A DNA stretch of 38,272 nucleotides from Zoogloea sp041911615 (GCF_041911615.1 NZ_JAYROR010000130.1:1-38272), one strand, 5' to 3'. Numbered from the stretch's first letter, positions 20,618 to 29,806 are shown. Made by a program: numbers and translations. The notes: generated from the sequence alone by a model not told the origin.

Positions 20618-20633
20618 TGGCACGCCCCTTGCT
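20618..20633 (+). promoter_or_regulatory. Perfect sigma-54 (-24/-12) promoter of the PedF operon
   Basis: TGGCACGCCCCTTGCT fits every defined position of the sigma-54 consensus TGGCACR-N4-TTGCW, with GG and GC ten bases apart. Transcription would start near 20644, about 65 bp before the cytochrome start codon. It lies in the gap between the divergent AcoR-like activator and pedF. Confidence 0.9.
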
Positions 20634-20708
20634 GATTGACTCCCACCACGGCGATGCGCCCCGCGGCGAATCGCTCGACGAATTCCAATCGAGACAAAGG
20701 TGATCCAG

Positions 20709-21143
20709 GTGACTGCTCGCAACTTCATTTCCCGTCCTCTCCGCGTTCTTACCGCTGCTGCCGTTACGCTGGTTGCCGGTGTCGTCTTCGCCCACGGCGA
20801 CGTGACCCCGCAGGCGGTCGACACCTCCACGCTCAAGCAGATCGGCAAGGACTGGCTGGCCAAGAACCCCTACCTGGGCGACAAGGAAGCAATCCGCATC
20901 GGCGCATCCGCCTTCAACCAGAACTGCGCCCGCTGCCACGGGCTGGGCGCAGTGTCCGGCGGCATCGCCCCCGACCTGCGTTACCTGCCCACCGGTCAGG
21001 AAGGCGACGAAATCTTCCTGCAGCGCATCCGCCACGGCGCAACCCGCGACGGCCGCGTGTACATGCCCCCGTTCGAAGGCATCCTGTCCCAGGAAGCGAT
21101 GTGGACCATCCGCGCCTGGCTGGAGACCGTCCGTGAAGACTGA
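20709..21143 (+). CDS. pedF: Cytochrome c-550 PedF (PQQ-alcohol dehydrogenase electron acceptor type)
   Basis: Periplasmic monohaem cytochrome c of about 144 residues. A signal peptide ends at VFA (residue 28), followed by the diagnostic PedF N-terminus HGDVTPQAVDT. The haem site is CARCH (73-77), in FNQNCARCHGLGAVSGGIAPDLRYL, and the axial Met119 is in RVYMPPF. PedF proteins in pseudomonads accept electrons from the quinoprotein ethanol dehydrogenase. I chose the second GTG (preceded by AAAGGTGAT at fitting distance) over a GTG nine bases upstream; both give the same mature protein. It is the first gene behind the sigma-54 promoter and overlaps the next gene by 11 bases, so the two are coupled. 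Confidence 0.9.
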   Translation: MTARNFISRPLRVLTAAAVTLVAGVVFAHGDVTPQAVDTSTLKQIGKDWLAKNPYLGDKEAIRIGASAFNQNCARCHGLGAVSGGIAPDLRYLPTGQEGDEIFLQRIRHGATRDGRVYMPPFEGILSQEAMWTIRAWLETVRED

Positions 21144-21978
21144 ACGCCGCCGCTTCGTCCTCGGCGCCGCGGCCTGCGCGCTGGCGGCCAGCCTGCCGGC
21201 CCGGGCCGACGGCCTCGCCGAAATCCGCCAGCGCGGCAGCCTCAAGGTCGCCGTCTATAACGCCTTCCCCCCCTACGCCAACCAGGGCCGCGGCATCGAC
21301 GTGGAACTGGCCCAGGCGCTGGGCAAACAGCTCGGACTCGCCACCCAGGTGGTCGGCTACACCGCCGACGACGACATGGACGACGACCTGCGCAACATGG
21401 TCTGGAAGGGCCATTACCTCGGCACCGCGCCGTCCGACGTGATGATGCACGTGCCGGTCGATTCCTACCTCCAGGGCAAGAACGACAAGGTCAAGATCTT
21501 CGGGCCCTACCACCTCGAAACGGTGGCCGTGGCACGGGTCCAGCGCATCAACCCGATCCGCGGCTCGGCCGCGACCGCGCTCGAAGTGTTCACCCGCGAG
21601 AAGATCGGCGTCGAAGGCCGCACCCTGGCCGACGCCTTCCTGCTGGGCGCGCTCAACGGGCGCCTGCGCGAGAACGTGGTGCACTTCCCCACTGTCGGCG
21701 CGGCCGTCGAGAAGCTCAAGGCCGGCGAGATCGCCGCCGTGATGGGGCCGCGCGCCGAGATCGAGGATGCCCTCGGCAAGGACGCCCGCTTCGTCGTCGA
21801 AGTGGTGCAGATGCCCGAACTGAAGATCAACAACTGGCCCATCGGCATGGCCGTCAAGGCCGACGACACCGCCCTCGCCGACGCCCTCGACGGCGCCCTG
21901 CGGGAACTGCAGAAGAACGGCACGGTCGCAGCCATCTTCGCCCGCCACGGTGTCACCCATGTCCAGCCGACCCAGTAA
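21133..21978 (+). CDS. Quinoprotein dehydrogenase-associated periplasmic substrate-binding protein
   Basis: 281-residue periplasmic protein of the family 3 solute-binding fold, matching the group described as quinoprotein dehydrogenase-associated putative ABC substrate-binding proteins (PedG/MoxJ-like). A Tat-like signal ERRRFVLGAAACALA leads to an ARA cleavage site near residue 25, then the binding-protein start LAEIRQRGSLKVAVYNAFPPYAN. No permease or ATPase gene follows, which is normal for this group; MoxJ-like proteins are thought to help quinoprotein maturation rather than import. The start is GTG inside the end of pedF (11-base overlap). The next gene begins 4 bp after its stop. The maturation role is inferred from family and context. 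Confidence 0.85.
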   Translation: MKTERRRFVLGAAACALAASLPARADGLAEIRQRGSLKVAVYNAFPPYANQGRGIDVELAQALGKQLGLATQVVGYTADDDMDDDLRNMVWKGHYLGTAPSDVMMHVPVDSYLQGKNDKVKIFGPYHLETVAVARVQRINPIRGSAATALEVFTREKIGVEGRTLADAFLLGALNGRLRENVVHFPTVGAAVEKLKAGEIAAVMGPRAEIEDALGKDARFVVEVVQMPELKINNWPIGMAVKADDTALADALDGALRELQKNGTVAAIFARHGVTHVQPTQ

Positions 21979-21982
21979 CACG

Positions 21983-22939
21983 ATGCGTTCCGCCCCGCCC
22001 CTGCGCCGCCTGTGCGCCACCCTGGCCGCCGCCCTCGCGCTGCCGGCGGTGGCCCTGGCGGCGCCTTTCGCTTACGTCCCCAACGAAAAATCCGGCACCG
22101 TCTCGGTGATCGACACCGCCACCGACAGCGTCGTGCGGACCCTGCCCGGCGGCGCCCGGCCGCGCGGCATCGCCACCGACGGCCAGCGCCTCTACATCAG
22201 CGAAGCGCCGTCCGACGGACTGGTGATCATCGACATCAGCGCCACCGAACCAGCCCGGCGCATCCACCTGGGCGAATCGCCGGAGGGGGTGAACCTCTCC
22301 GCCGACCGCCGCAAGGTGGCCGTCGCGGTGGAAGAATCCAACAGCGTGGCGGTGCTCGACGCCGCCACCGGACGCAAGCTCGCCGACATCCGCGTGCGCG
22401 GCAAGAACCCCGAACACGCGGTGTTCAGCCCCGATGGCCGCTGGCTGCTGGTCAGCGCCGAGGAAGCCGAACAGGTCGACCTGATCGATCTGCGGCAGCA
22501 CCGCCAGGTCGCCCAGATCCCGGTCGGCAAGCGCCCGCGCGGGATCGGCTTCACCCCCGACGGACAGCGGGCCTACGTGGCCTGCGAGCTCGCCAACACG
22601 GTGTACGCGATCGACATGGCGAGCCGCAGGGTGATCGCCGCGGTGCCCGTCGGCAGCTTCTCCAACGGCGTCGCGGTCGCGCCGGACGGCCGCCGCGTCT
22701 ACGTCTCCAACGGCAAGGACGGCACGGTGAGCGTGATCCGCACCGCCGACCACCAGGTCGAAGCCACCATCCCGGTGGGCAAGCGCCCCTGGAACATGGC
22801 CCTCACCCCCGACGGCCGCAAGCTCTACGTCGCCAACGGCCGCTCCAACAGCGTGACCGCAATCGATACCGAACGGCTCACCGCCATCCGCGAGATCCCC
22901 GTCGGCGAACTGCCCTGGGGCGTCGTCATCCAGCCCTGA
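21983..22939 (+). CDS. PQQ-catabolism-associated YVTN-type beta-propeller protein
   Basis: 318-residue exported beta-propeller with about seven repeats of the form YVPNEKSGTVSVIDTATDSVV...LPGGARPRGIATDGQRLYIS; later blades read RVYVSNGKDGTVSVI and KLYVANGRSNSVTAID. The signal peptide is LRRLCATLAAALALPAVALA. Proteins of this type accompany PQQ-dependent alcohol oxidation gene sets, where their exact job is unknown. The chosen ATG is 4 bp past the preceding stop; another in-frame ATG at 21959 would overlap it and lengthen the N-terminus by eight residues before the signal. It is the last gene of the pedF operon and is followed by a GC-rich hairpin. Confidence 0.85.
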   Translation: MRSAPPLRRLCATLAAALALPAVALAAPFAYVPNEKSGTVSVIDTATDSVVRTLPGGARPRGIATDGQRLYISEAPSDGLVIIDISATEPARRIHLGESPEGVNLSADRRKVAVAVEESNSVAVLDAATGRKLADIRVRGKNPEHAVFSPDGRWLLVSAEEAEQVDLIDLRQHRQVAQIPVGKRPRGIGFTPDGQRAYVACELANTVYAIDMASRRVIAAVPVGSFSNGVAVAPDGRRVYVSNGKDGTVSVIRTADHQVEATIPVGKRPWNMALTPDGRKLYVANGRSNSVTAIDTERLTAIREIPVGELPWGVVIQP

Positions 22940-22946
22940 AACGCCA

Positions 22947-22971
22947 CCGGGCCGGTATTCAACCGGCCCGG
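22947..22971 (+). terminator. Hairpin after the PedF operon
   Basis: Perfect 10-bp stem CCGGGCCGGT / ACCGGCCCGG with loop ATTCA, eight bases past the stop codon. The following CTCGGTCCTT is only weakly T-rich, so it may terminate or mainly protect the 3' end. Confidence 0.65.
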
Positions 22972-23004
22972 CTCGGTCCTTCCGGACCACCCATCTGAAT
23001 CATT

Positions 23005-23041
23005 GCGTTACACCTGCTCCAAACTGGAGCAGGTGTAACGC
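23005..23041. repeat. 37-nt perfect palindrome, 17-bp arms with AAC centre
   Basis: Arms GCGTTACACCTGCTCCA and its exact complement enclose only three bases. It lies between convergent genes (propeller operon and small cytochrome), after a separate hairpin, and ends ten bases before the cytochrome stop. It lacks a T-run on either strand. Its heart TGCTCCA-AAC-TGGAGCA is the perfect form of the imperfect site at 20458-20474. It could be a terminator for the cytochrome gene, or a binding site of the AcoR-like regulators. Confidence 0.8.
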
Positions 23042-23050
23042 AGCACCGCC

Positions 23051-23365
23051 TTACAGCTTCAGGATCCACTCGATCGCGGCCTTCAGGTCGGCGTCGCTGA
23101 TCTTGTCCGGGCCGTTCGGCGTCATCGGCACCTGCCCCCACACGCCCGACCCCCCGTGACGCACCTTGGCGGACAGCACGGCCACCGCATCGGCCTGGCC
23201 CTTGTACTTGGCGGCCACGTCCTTGTACGACGGACCGACGCGCTTCTGATCCACCGCATGGCAGGCCACGCAGCGGGCCTTCTTGATGATTTCCTCGGAG
23301 GCCACGGCCGGCGCGGCAGCGGCGGCACCCAGGGCAAGGGCGCACAACATCGGGACGAATTTCAT
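23051..23365 (-). CDS. Small class I cytochrome c (c551/c552 type)
   Basis: 104-residue periplasmic electron carrier. Signal peptide to about residue 23 (AVAS), haem-binding CVACH (32-36), the conserved RVGPSYKDVAAKYKG segment and axial Met81 in QVPMTPN. This is the standard c551 layout of about 80 residues after processing. A strong GGAGGAG lies just upstream of the ATG. It is convergent with the pedF operon and divergent from the second AcoR-like activator. It could carry electrons from PedF or a quinoprotein to a terminal oxidase; that partner choice is inferred from proximity. Confidence 0.92.
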   Translation of the reverse strand: MKFVPMLCALALGAAAAAPAVASEEIIKKARCVACHAVDQKRVGPSYKDVAAKYKGQADAVAVLSAKVRHGGSGVWGQVPMTPNGPDKISDADLKAAIEWILKL

Positions 23366-23670
23366 AGCTCCTCCAGTTCTTGATTTGTCTGATCGGCTCG
23401 TGCGGCAAAGCCGCCTGGCCCTGATGCTGAGCAAAATCCATGCACCCGCGGCGCCGCACCGCCCAAACCCGCGAAGTCCTTGCCAGACAAGCCTTTGAGC
23501 CCGGCACCCGGTTCACCGACGGCGCGCCGCGCTGTACCGGTGCGGAACAATTGCTCCATCCCGGCACGTCCCGCCGCGCAACGACGCACCTGTCCAACCC
23601 CCTGGGCCACGAAGCGGCAGGGATTTTCACGGCCGGACCCCGCTGGCATGTTTCGTGCAGCGAAAATCAC
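23366..23670. promoter_or_regulatory. Divergent regulatory region between cytochrome c and second AcoR-like activator
   Basis: No convincing gene is present. It contains the near-palindrome GGAACAATTGCTCC at 23544-23557 (12 of 14 symmetric), which shares half-sites with the region upstream of pedF. On the minus strand GTGCATGGATTTTGCT (23445-23430) resembles a -24/-12 promoter with a defective -24 (TG for GG) and would start transcription about 54 bp before the cytochrome. On the plus strand TGGCATGTTTCGTGCA (23644-23659) fits the sigma-54 consensus at all but two positions, but would start transcription at the activator's own GTG. Confidence 0.4.
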
Positions 23671-25521
<1,851 letters not shown>

Positions 25522-25596
25522 TCCGGCGTTTCAAGGCACCCGGCGGCCGTGGGATACTCGCGGCTTCGTTCCCTCCCCGTGTGTTCCGAGCCCGCC

Positions 25597-25989
25597 ATGT
25601 TCCGCCCGATCGCCCCCTTCACTGCCGCCCTCCTCGCCGCCCTCGGCCTCGCCGCCTGCACCCCGGCGCCGTCGCCCGCCGTGCCCGAGCTGCGCACCCA
25701 GTTCAAGCCCGGCTACCCCCTCGGCGAGGCCGTCAAGGCACTCAAGGCGCGCAACACCACCTTCTCCGTGATGAGCGCCGCCGAGTGCGAGACGATGGCC
25801 CGCCAGAGCGCCCTCGCCGCCGAACTGCGCCCCCGCGGCGGGCCGTGCATCTACGGCAAGATCCCGGTCTCGAAGAACTGGCTCGGCGGGCGCACCGACG
25901 TGATCCTGCAGCTGGTGTTCGCCGCCGACAGCACGCTGGTCGACGGCAACTTCGAGGAAATCAGCACCGCCGTGGGCTGGCAGCCCTGA
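25597..25989 (+). CDS. Small putative lipoprotein of unknown function
   Basis: 130-residue protein with a lipoprotein signal peptide: MFRPIAPFTAALLAALGLAACTP, where LAAC fits the lipobox and Cys21 would be lipidated. The mature part has two further cysteines (in SAAECETMA and GGPCIYGK) and a short beta-rich C-terminus LQLVFAADSTLVDGNFEEIS. I do not recognise a family. The upstream frame extends 16 codons, but the ATG chosen gives the intact signal. It is 75 bp after the sigma-54 activator on the same strand and convergent with a LysR gene 7 bp away. The residue after Cys21 is Thr, so outer membrane sorting is likely. Confidence 0.75.
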   Translation: MFRPIAPFTAALLAALGLAACTPAPSPAVPELRTQFKPGYPLGEAVKALKARNTTFSVMSAAECETMARQSALAAELRPRGGPCIYGKIPVSKNWLGGRTDVILQLVFAADSTLVDGNFEEISTAVGWQP

Positions 25990-25996
25990 GCCCGGC

Positions 25997-26920
25997 TCAG
26001 GCCGGCGTGCCGAGCCGTTCGCGCAGGTAGGCGACGAAGACCTGCACCGCCTTCGGTACGTGGGCGCTGTAGGGGCGGATCGCGCACAGGCGGTCGCCGT
26101 AGATCGTCACCGCCCGCCAGTCGGGCAGCACGCGCACCAGCCGCCCGGTGGCAAGCTCGGCGCGGGCGCTGAAATCGGGGATCAGGGCGATCCCCAGCGC
26201 GCCCAGCACCGCTTCGCGCAGCACCTCGCTGTTGTTGGCCGAAAAGCTGCCGCGGATGCCCACGCTGACCGCCGGCCCGCCGCCTTCGGGCTCGAAGTGC
26301 CAGCTCGGCGTGCCCTCGGCGCGCAGGTAGGTCAGGCAGTCGTGGGCAGCCAGCGCCTCGGGATGGGTCGGCATGCCGCGGCGGCGCAGATAATCCGGGC
26401 TCGCCACGAGCAGCGAGCGGGTCTCGCACAGGGTCCAGGCCACGTGGGTCTCGGGCACCATCGCCACGTGGCGGATCGCCAGGTCGAAGCCGTCCTGCAC
26501 CAGCGAGCTGAGGCGCTCGGACAGGTCCAGCTCGATGCGCAGCTCGGGATGACAGCGCAGGAAATCCGCCACCAGCGGCGCGATGTACTGACGCCCGAAG
26601 GCCGTCGCCACCGTCACCCGCAGCAGCCCGCGCGGCGCGTCGGCGAGGTCGCGCACACCGGCAAAGCTGCGCTCGATCTGGGCAAACGCGCCGCGGGTCG
26701 AATCCACCAGCGACTGGCCGGCCTCGGTGAGCCGCACGCTGCGCGTGGTACGCCGCACCAGCGGCACACCGGCGGCCGCTTCCAGTTCGCCGATGCGCAG
26801 GCTCATCGCCGACTTGCTGACGCCCAGCCGGGCCGCCGCCGCGGTGTAGCTGCCGCAGTCGGCGAGCACGCCGAGCCAATGCACGTGGGCCCACAGGGCG
26901 TCGATTTGTCTGATTTTCAT
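25997..26920 (-). CDS. LysR-family transcriptional regulator
   Basis: 307-residue LysR regulator. The winged helix-turn-helix spans about residues 8-65: LADCGSYTAAAARLGVSKSAMSLRIGELEAAAGVPLVRRTTRSVRLTEAG. The remainder is the two-lobed effector domain, with ERLSSLVQDGFDLAIRHVAM and GIALIPDFSARAELATGRLVRVLPDW, the subgroup resembling AaeR/DsdC-like regulators of transport genes. It is divergent from an EamA transporter gene, 111 bp apart, with a palindrome ten bases before its start codon, the classic arrangement of a LysR regulator with its single target. The effector is unknown. Confidence 0.93.
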   Translation of the reverse strand: MKIRQIDALWAHVHWLGVLADCGSYTAAAARLGVSKSAMSLRIGELEAAAGVPLVRRTTRSVRLTEAGQSLVDSTRGAFAQIERSFAGVRDLADAPRGLLRVTVATAFGRQYIAPLVADFLRCHPELRIELDLSERLSSLVQDGFDLAIRHVAMVPETHVAWTLCETRSLLVASPDYLRRRGMPTHPEALAAHDCLTYLRAEGTPSWHFEPEGGGPAVSVGIRGSFSANNSEVLREAVLGALGIALIPDFSARAELATGRLVRVLPDWRAVTIYGDRLCAIRPYSAHVPKAVQVFVAYLRERLGTPA

Positions 26921-26929
26921 GGACGCGAT

Positions 26930-26947
26930 TGTTCAATATTTCGAACA
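26930..26947. promoter_or_regulatory. Candidate LysR operator
   Basis: 18-bp imperfect palindrome TGTTC-N8-GAACA (7 of 9 symmetric positions), AT-rich in a GC-rich background, in the gap between the divergent LysR and EamA genes. It contains the T-N11-A spacing typical of LysR sites. It sits ten bases from the LysR start codon, as for autoregulation. Confidence 0.55.
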
Positions 26948-27031
26948 GTAAAACCAGCCATCGCGTCTTCCGCCCCCGCCGCCCGCTCCTTACACTGCAG
27001 GGCCGGATCACTCACGCCGCCTGGAGCCCCC

Positions 27032-27967
27032 ATGCAACTCACGCCCCGCCTCGTCCTGATGCTCGCCACGCCGCCCGCCATGTGGGCGAGCAACGCGGTG
27101 GTCGGCCGCATGGCCATCGGCAGCATCGACCCGCTATGGCTCAACGCCCTGCGCTGGATCGTGGCCTTCGCGCTGCTGCTGCCGCTGGGCTGGGCGGCCA
27201 TCGGCACGGCTGCCGCCCGGGCCGAGATCGCCGCGCGCTGGAAGTACCTGGCGGTGATCGGCATCATCGGCGTGGGCGCCTACAACGCGCTGCAGTACAT
27301 GGCGCTGCGCACCAGCACGCCGCTCAACGTGACCCTCATCGCGTCGAGTTCGCCGGTGTGGGCGATGGTCGTCGGCGCGGTGGGCTTCAAGGTGCATCCG
27401 ACCCGTCTGCAGCTGATCGGCGCGGTGCTGTCGCTGTGCGGCGTGGCGCTGGTGATGTCGCGCGGCAACCCGGCGGCGCTGGCCGATGTGCGCTTCGTGC
27501 AGGGCGACCTGCTGATGCTGATCGCGATCATCGGCTGGTCGCTCTACAGCTGGATGCTCGCCAAGCCGCCCGCCCACATGCAGGGCGCCGCGCGGCCGGG
27601 CTGGAACTGGGCGCAGTTTCTCGTCGCCCAGGCGATCTTCGGGGTGAGCGGCGCGGTGGCGACCGCCGTGGTGGGCGACCTGATTGCGCCGTCGGCACCC
27701 ACCCAGTGGTCATGGCAGCTCATCGCGACGATCCTGTTCGTGGCCATCGGCCCGTCGATCATCGCCTACCGCCTGTGGGGCCTCGCGGTGGCCGAGGCCG
27801 GGCCGGCGATGGCCTCGATCTTCTACAACCTCACCCCGCTGTTCGCCGCGGTGCTGTCGGCGGTGGTGATCGGCGAAGGCCCGCAGCCCTTCCACGGCGT
27901 CGCCTTCGGACTGATCGTCGCGGGCATCGCGGTATCGTCCCGGTCGAGCGCGCGCGCCAGCCGCTGA
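27032..27967 (+). CDS. EamA/DMT-superfamily inner membrane transporter
   Basis: 311-residue membrane protein with about ten hydrophobic segments in two EamA halves. Typical features: ATPPAMWASNAVVGRMA in the first helix, LWLNALRWIVAFALLLPLGW, ALQYMALRTSTPLNVTLIAS, the mid-protein break near residue 150, and AGPAMASIFYNLTPLFAAVLS with VVIGEGPQPFHGVAFGLIVAG at the end. Members export amino acids, metabolites or purines; the substrate cannot be read. It is divergent from a LysR gene that probably controls it, and is followed by a strong hairpin. Confidence 0.92.
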   Translation: MQLTPRLVLMLATPPAMWASNAVVGRMAIGSIDPLWLNALRWIVAFALLLPLGWAAIGTAAARAEIAARWKYLAVIGIIGVGAYNALQYMALRTSTPLNVTLIASSSPVWAMVVGAVGFKVHPTRLQLIGAVLSLCGVALVMSRGNPAALADVRFVQGDLLMLIAIIGWSLYSWMLAKPPAHMQGAARPGWNWAQFLVAQAIFGVSGAVATAVVGDLIAPSAPTQWSWQLIATILFVAIGPSIIAYRLWGLAVAEAGPAMASIFYNLTPLFAAVLSAVVIGEGPQPFHGVAFGLIVAGIAVSSRSSARASR

Positions 27968-27990
27968 AGGCGGACCGCGGCGCCAGAAAC

Positions 27991-28025
27991 GACAAGCCCC
28001 GGCGGGGGGACGTCCGGGGCTTGTC
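27991..28025. terminator. Bidirectional hairpin between transporter and cytochrome genes
   Basis: Perfect 12-bp stem GACAAGCCCCGG / CCGGGGCTTGTC with an 11-nt loop, between the convergent EamA gene and the cytochrome c gene. No long T-run is present. Confidence 0.7.
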
Positions 28026-28051
28026 GGGGTTGCCGGGTCAGGCGGCGCGGC

Positions 28052-28432
28052 TTACTTGGGCGCCAGGGTCAGGATCCACTTCACCAGCTTCTTGGCATCG
28101 GTTTCCTTGATCGCCACCTTGTTGGGCGGCATCGCGAGACCACTCACCTTGTCCTTCCAGTGGCTGCCGTAGGGGTTGGAGCCCTCCAGCACCACGCGGG
28201 TCAGGAACACGTCGGCCCCCGGCTTGCCCTTGTACATCTTGGCCACGTCCTGCCAGGCCGGGCCGATCGGCGCCATGCCGTTGGGGCCCGGGGTGCCGGA
28301 TTCGATGCTGTGGCAGGTCAGGCAGCCGCTCTTGGTGGCGAGGGCCTTCATCTCGTCGTCCGCCGCCGCCGAGGCGGAGCCGGCAATCACGGCCAGCCCG
28401 GCCAGCAGCGCGGCTTTGCGTAAGGCATTCAT
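28052..28432 (-). CDS. Class I cytochrome c
   Basis: 126-residue exported cytochrome. The signal peptide ends near residue 23 (GSASAAA); haem site CLTCH (37-41); axial Met101 in SGLAMPPNKVA, with the conserved IGPAWQDVAKMYKGKPG between them. A good AAGGAG precedes the ATG. It resembles the small cytochrome at 23051-23365 but carries a 20-residue longer loop (SIESGTPGPNGMAP). It lies 81 bp downstream of the sensor kinase gene on the same strand and may be cotranscribed with it. An electron-carrier role for periplasmic oxidation is likely; the partner is unknown. Confidence 0.9.
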   Translation of the reverse strand: MNALRKAALLAGLAVIAGSASAAADDEMKALATKSGCLTCHSIESGTPGPNGMAPIGPAWQDVAKMYKGKPGADVFLTRVVLEGSNPYGSHWKDKVSGLAMPPNKVAIKETDAKKLVKWILTLAPK

Positions 28433-28513
28433 CTTTCTTCTCCTTGGCTAAAAAAACTCCGATTGTCCGGACGGCACCGCGCCATCCGGTGCAAACTCCT
28501 GCGCGCCGCCGCC

Positions 28514-29806
28514 TCAGGCGGCCGACGCCAATGGCAGGCTGAGCCGCACCTGCAGGCCGCCGCCCGGCGCATCGGCCAGCCAGCAGCGCCCGCCGGCCAG
28601 CTCGGCCCGTTCGCGCATCCCCAGCATGCCGCCGCGGGCACGCTGGCGCACGGCTTCCACCGTGCCCACGCCGTTGTCGCACACCGTCAGTTCGACCGCC
28701 GGCCCGCGCGTCTGCAACGACAGCCGCACGCGGCTCGCCACGCTGTGCCGCAGCACGTTGGTCAGGGCTTCCTGCAGCGTGCGATACAAGGCCAGACCGG
28801 CCTGCGGGGGCAGCGCCGGCAAGGTGGGGGGAAACTCGGTCTCGATGCCGATCTGCGGCGCCCGGCCGCGCCAGCCGCGCACGAGGTCGTTGAGGGCATC
28901 GACGATCTGGCGGCCGTCGAGCCCGTGGGGCCGCAGCTGGGCCAGGAGGGTGCGCACCTGACCGAGCATCCGGGAGGCCTCCTGGCGGATGTCGCGGGCG
29001 CAGGCCTGCAACTGCTCGGGGCTCGCCCGGCCGGCCTGACGCTCGATGTAGGTGGCGGACAGATTCACCGCGGTGAGGGCCTGGCCGAACTCGTCGTGCA
29101 GTTCCCGCGCCAGCTCGCGGCGCTCCCGCTCCTGCAGCTCGAGGAGCTGCCGGGAGAGCGCGCGTTCGTTGTCGCGGGCGGCGGCCAGGTCGGCCGACAG
29201 GCGTTCGATGGCCAGTGCGATGCTGGCGAACTCGCGGAGGCGGAACGGCGGCAGGCTCACCGCGCCGTCGCCCCGCCCGATCCGGTCGAGCCCCTGTTCG
29301 AGCGCGCGCACCGGCCGCAGCGCCCGGTGGGCGGCCAGCCAGGCCACCGCCGCCATCGCCAGCGAGAACACCAGCAGCGTCGCCATGCTGCGCAGGCCAT
29401 CGCGCAGCACCTCGCGGATTTCGGCCGACGCATCGGCGCGGATCACCAGCACGGCGTCGCCCAGCGTCACCCGGCGCTCGTGGATCGGCCGCTCGCCGAT
29501 CAGCAGGGTCGCCAGCCGCGCCAGGCCTCCCGACGCCGCCGGCGGGGCCGCCTGCTCCAGACTGGAGCGCTCCAGCGCCAGGGCGATGTGTCGCAAATGA
29601 CCACTTTCGATCAACGCCTGCAGCGCCTCGGGGCGCGATGTCTCGGCCGCGCTCAGCGCCAGGATGACATTGACGAGGCGCGTGGACGCCTCCATTTCCT
29701 CGGCCACGTCGTCGCGCAGGGCCAGCCCGACCCACGCCGCCGCTGCCGTCAGCAGCGCCAGCGCAAATCCGAGCACGTAACCGAACAGTCTCCAGCGAAG
29801 GTCCAC
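28514..29806 (-). CDS. MoxY/NarX-type sensor histidine kinase
   Basis: 430-residue membrane kinase. Transmembrane helix 1 is at about residues 7-30, a periplasmic region with DVAEEMEASTRLVNVILAL (resembling the LapD/MoxY N-terminal domain) spans 31-138, helix 2 is at about 140-160, followed by a HAMP-like linker and the HisKA_3 dimerisation helix ERERRELARELHDEFGQAL with phospho-acceptor His near 237. The ATPase domain shows LYRTLQEALTNVLRHS (N box), DNGVG and GMLGMRERAELAGG. The start is GTG with a G-rich AGGGGGG upstream. No response regulator gene is adjacent. It is divergent from the cti gene (189 bp apart) and upstream of a cytochrome c gene. MoxY relatives control alcohol oxidation, so a link to the PQQ module is plausible. 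Confidence 0.88.
   Translation of the reverse strand: MDLRWRLFGYVLGFALALLTAAAAWVGLALRDDVAEEMEASTRLVNVILALSAAETSRPEALQALIESGHLRHIALALERSSLEQAAPPAASGGLARLATLLIGERPIHERRVTLGDAVLVIRADASAEIREVLRDGLRSMATLLVFSLAMAAVAWLAAHRALRPVRALEQGLDRIGRGDGAVSLPPFRLREFASIALAIERLSADLAAARDNERALSRQLLELQERERRELARELHDEFGQALTAVNLSATYIERQAGRASPEQLQACARDIRQEASRMLGQVRTLLAQLRPHGLDGRQIVDALNDLVRGWRGRAPQIGIETEFPPTLPALPPQAGLALYRTLQEALTNVLRHSVASRVRLSLQTRGPAVELTVCDNGVGTVEAVRQRARGGMLGMRERAELAGGRCWLADAPGGGLQVRLSLPLASAA

Noticed and set aside
21133..21978. Binding protein as part of an ABC importer
   Set aside because: No permease or ATPase gene is nearby, and the protein matches the quinoprotein-associated group that normally occurs without transporter partners.
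23644..23659. Good sigma-54 consensus match as promoter of the second activator
   Set aside because: The implied transcription start coincides with the GTG start codon, leaving no leader, and the start codon itself is uncertain; kept only as part of the regulatory region.
23440..23670. N-terminal extension of the second AcoR-like activator from ATG 23440
   Set aside because: The 77 added residues are unlike protein (Arg/Thr/Pro-rich, no predicted fold) and cover a region with palindromes; the paralogue starts close to its conserved RSWERC motif.
29553..29569. TGCTCCA-GAC-TGGAGCG, 16 of 17 matches to the proposed activator palindrome
   Set aside because: It lies in the middle of the sensor kinase coding sequence where Leu-Glu and Ser codons explain it, and it is far from any sigma-54 promoter.
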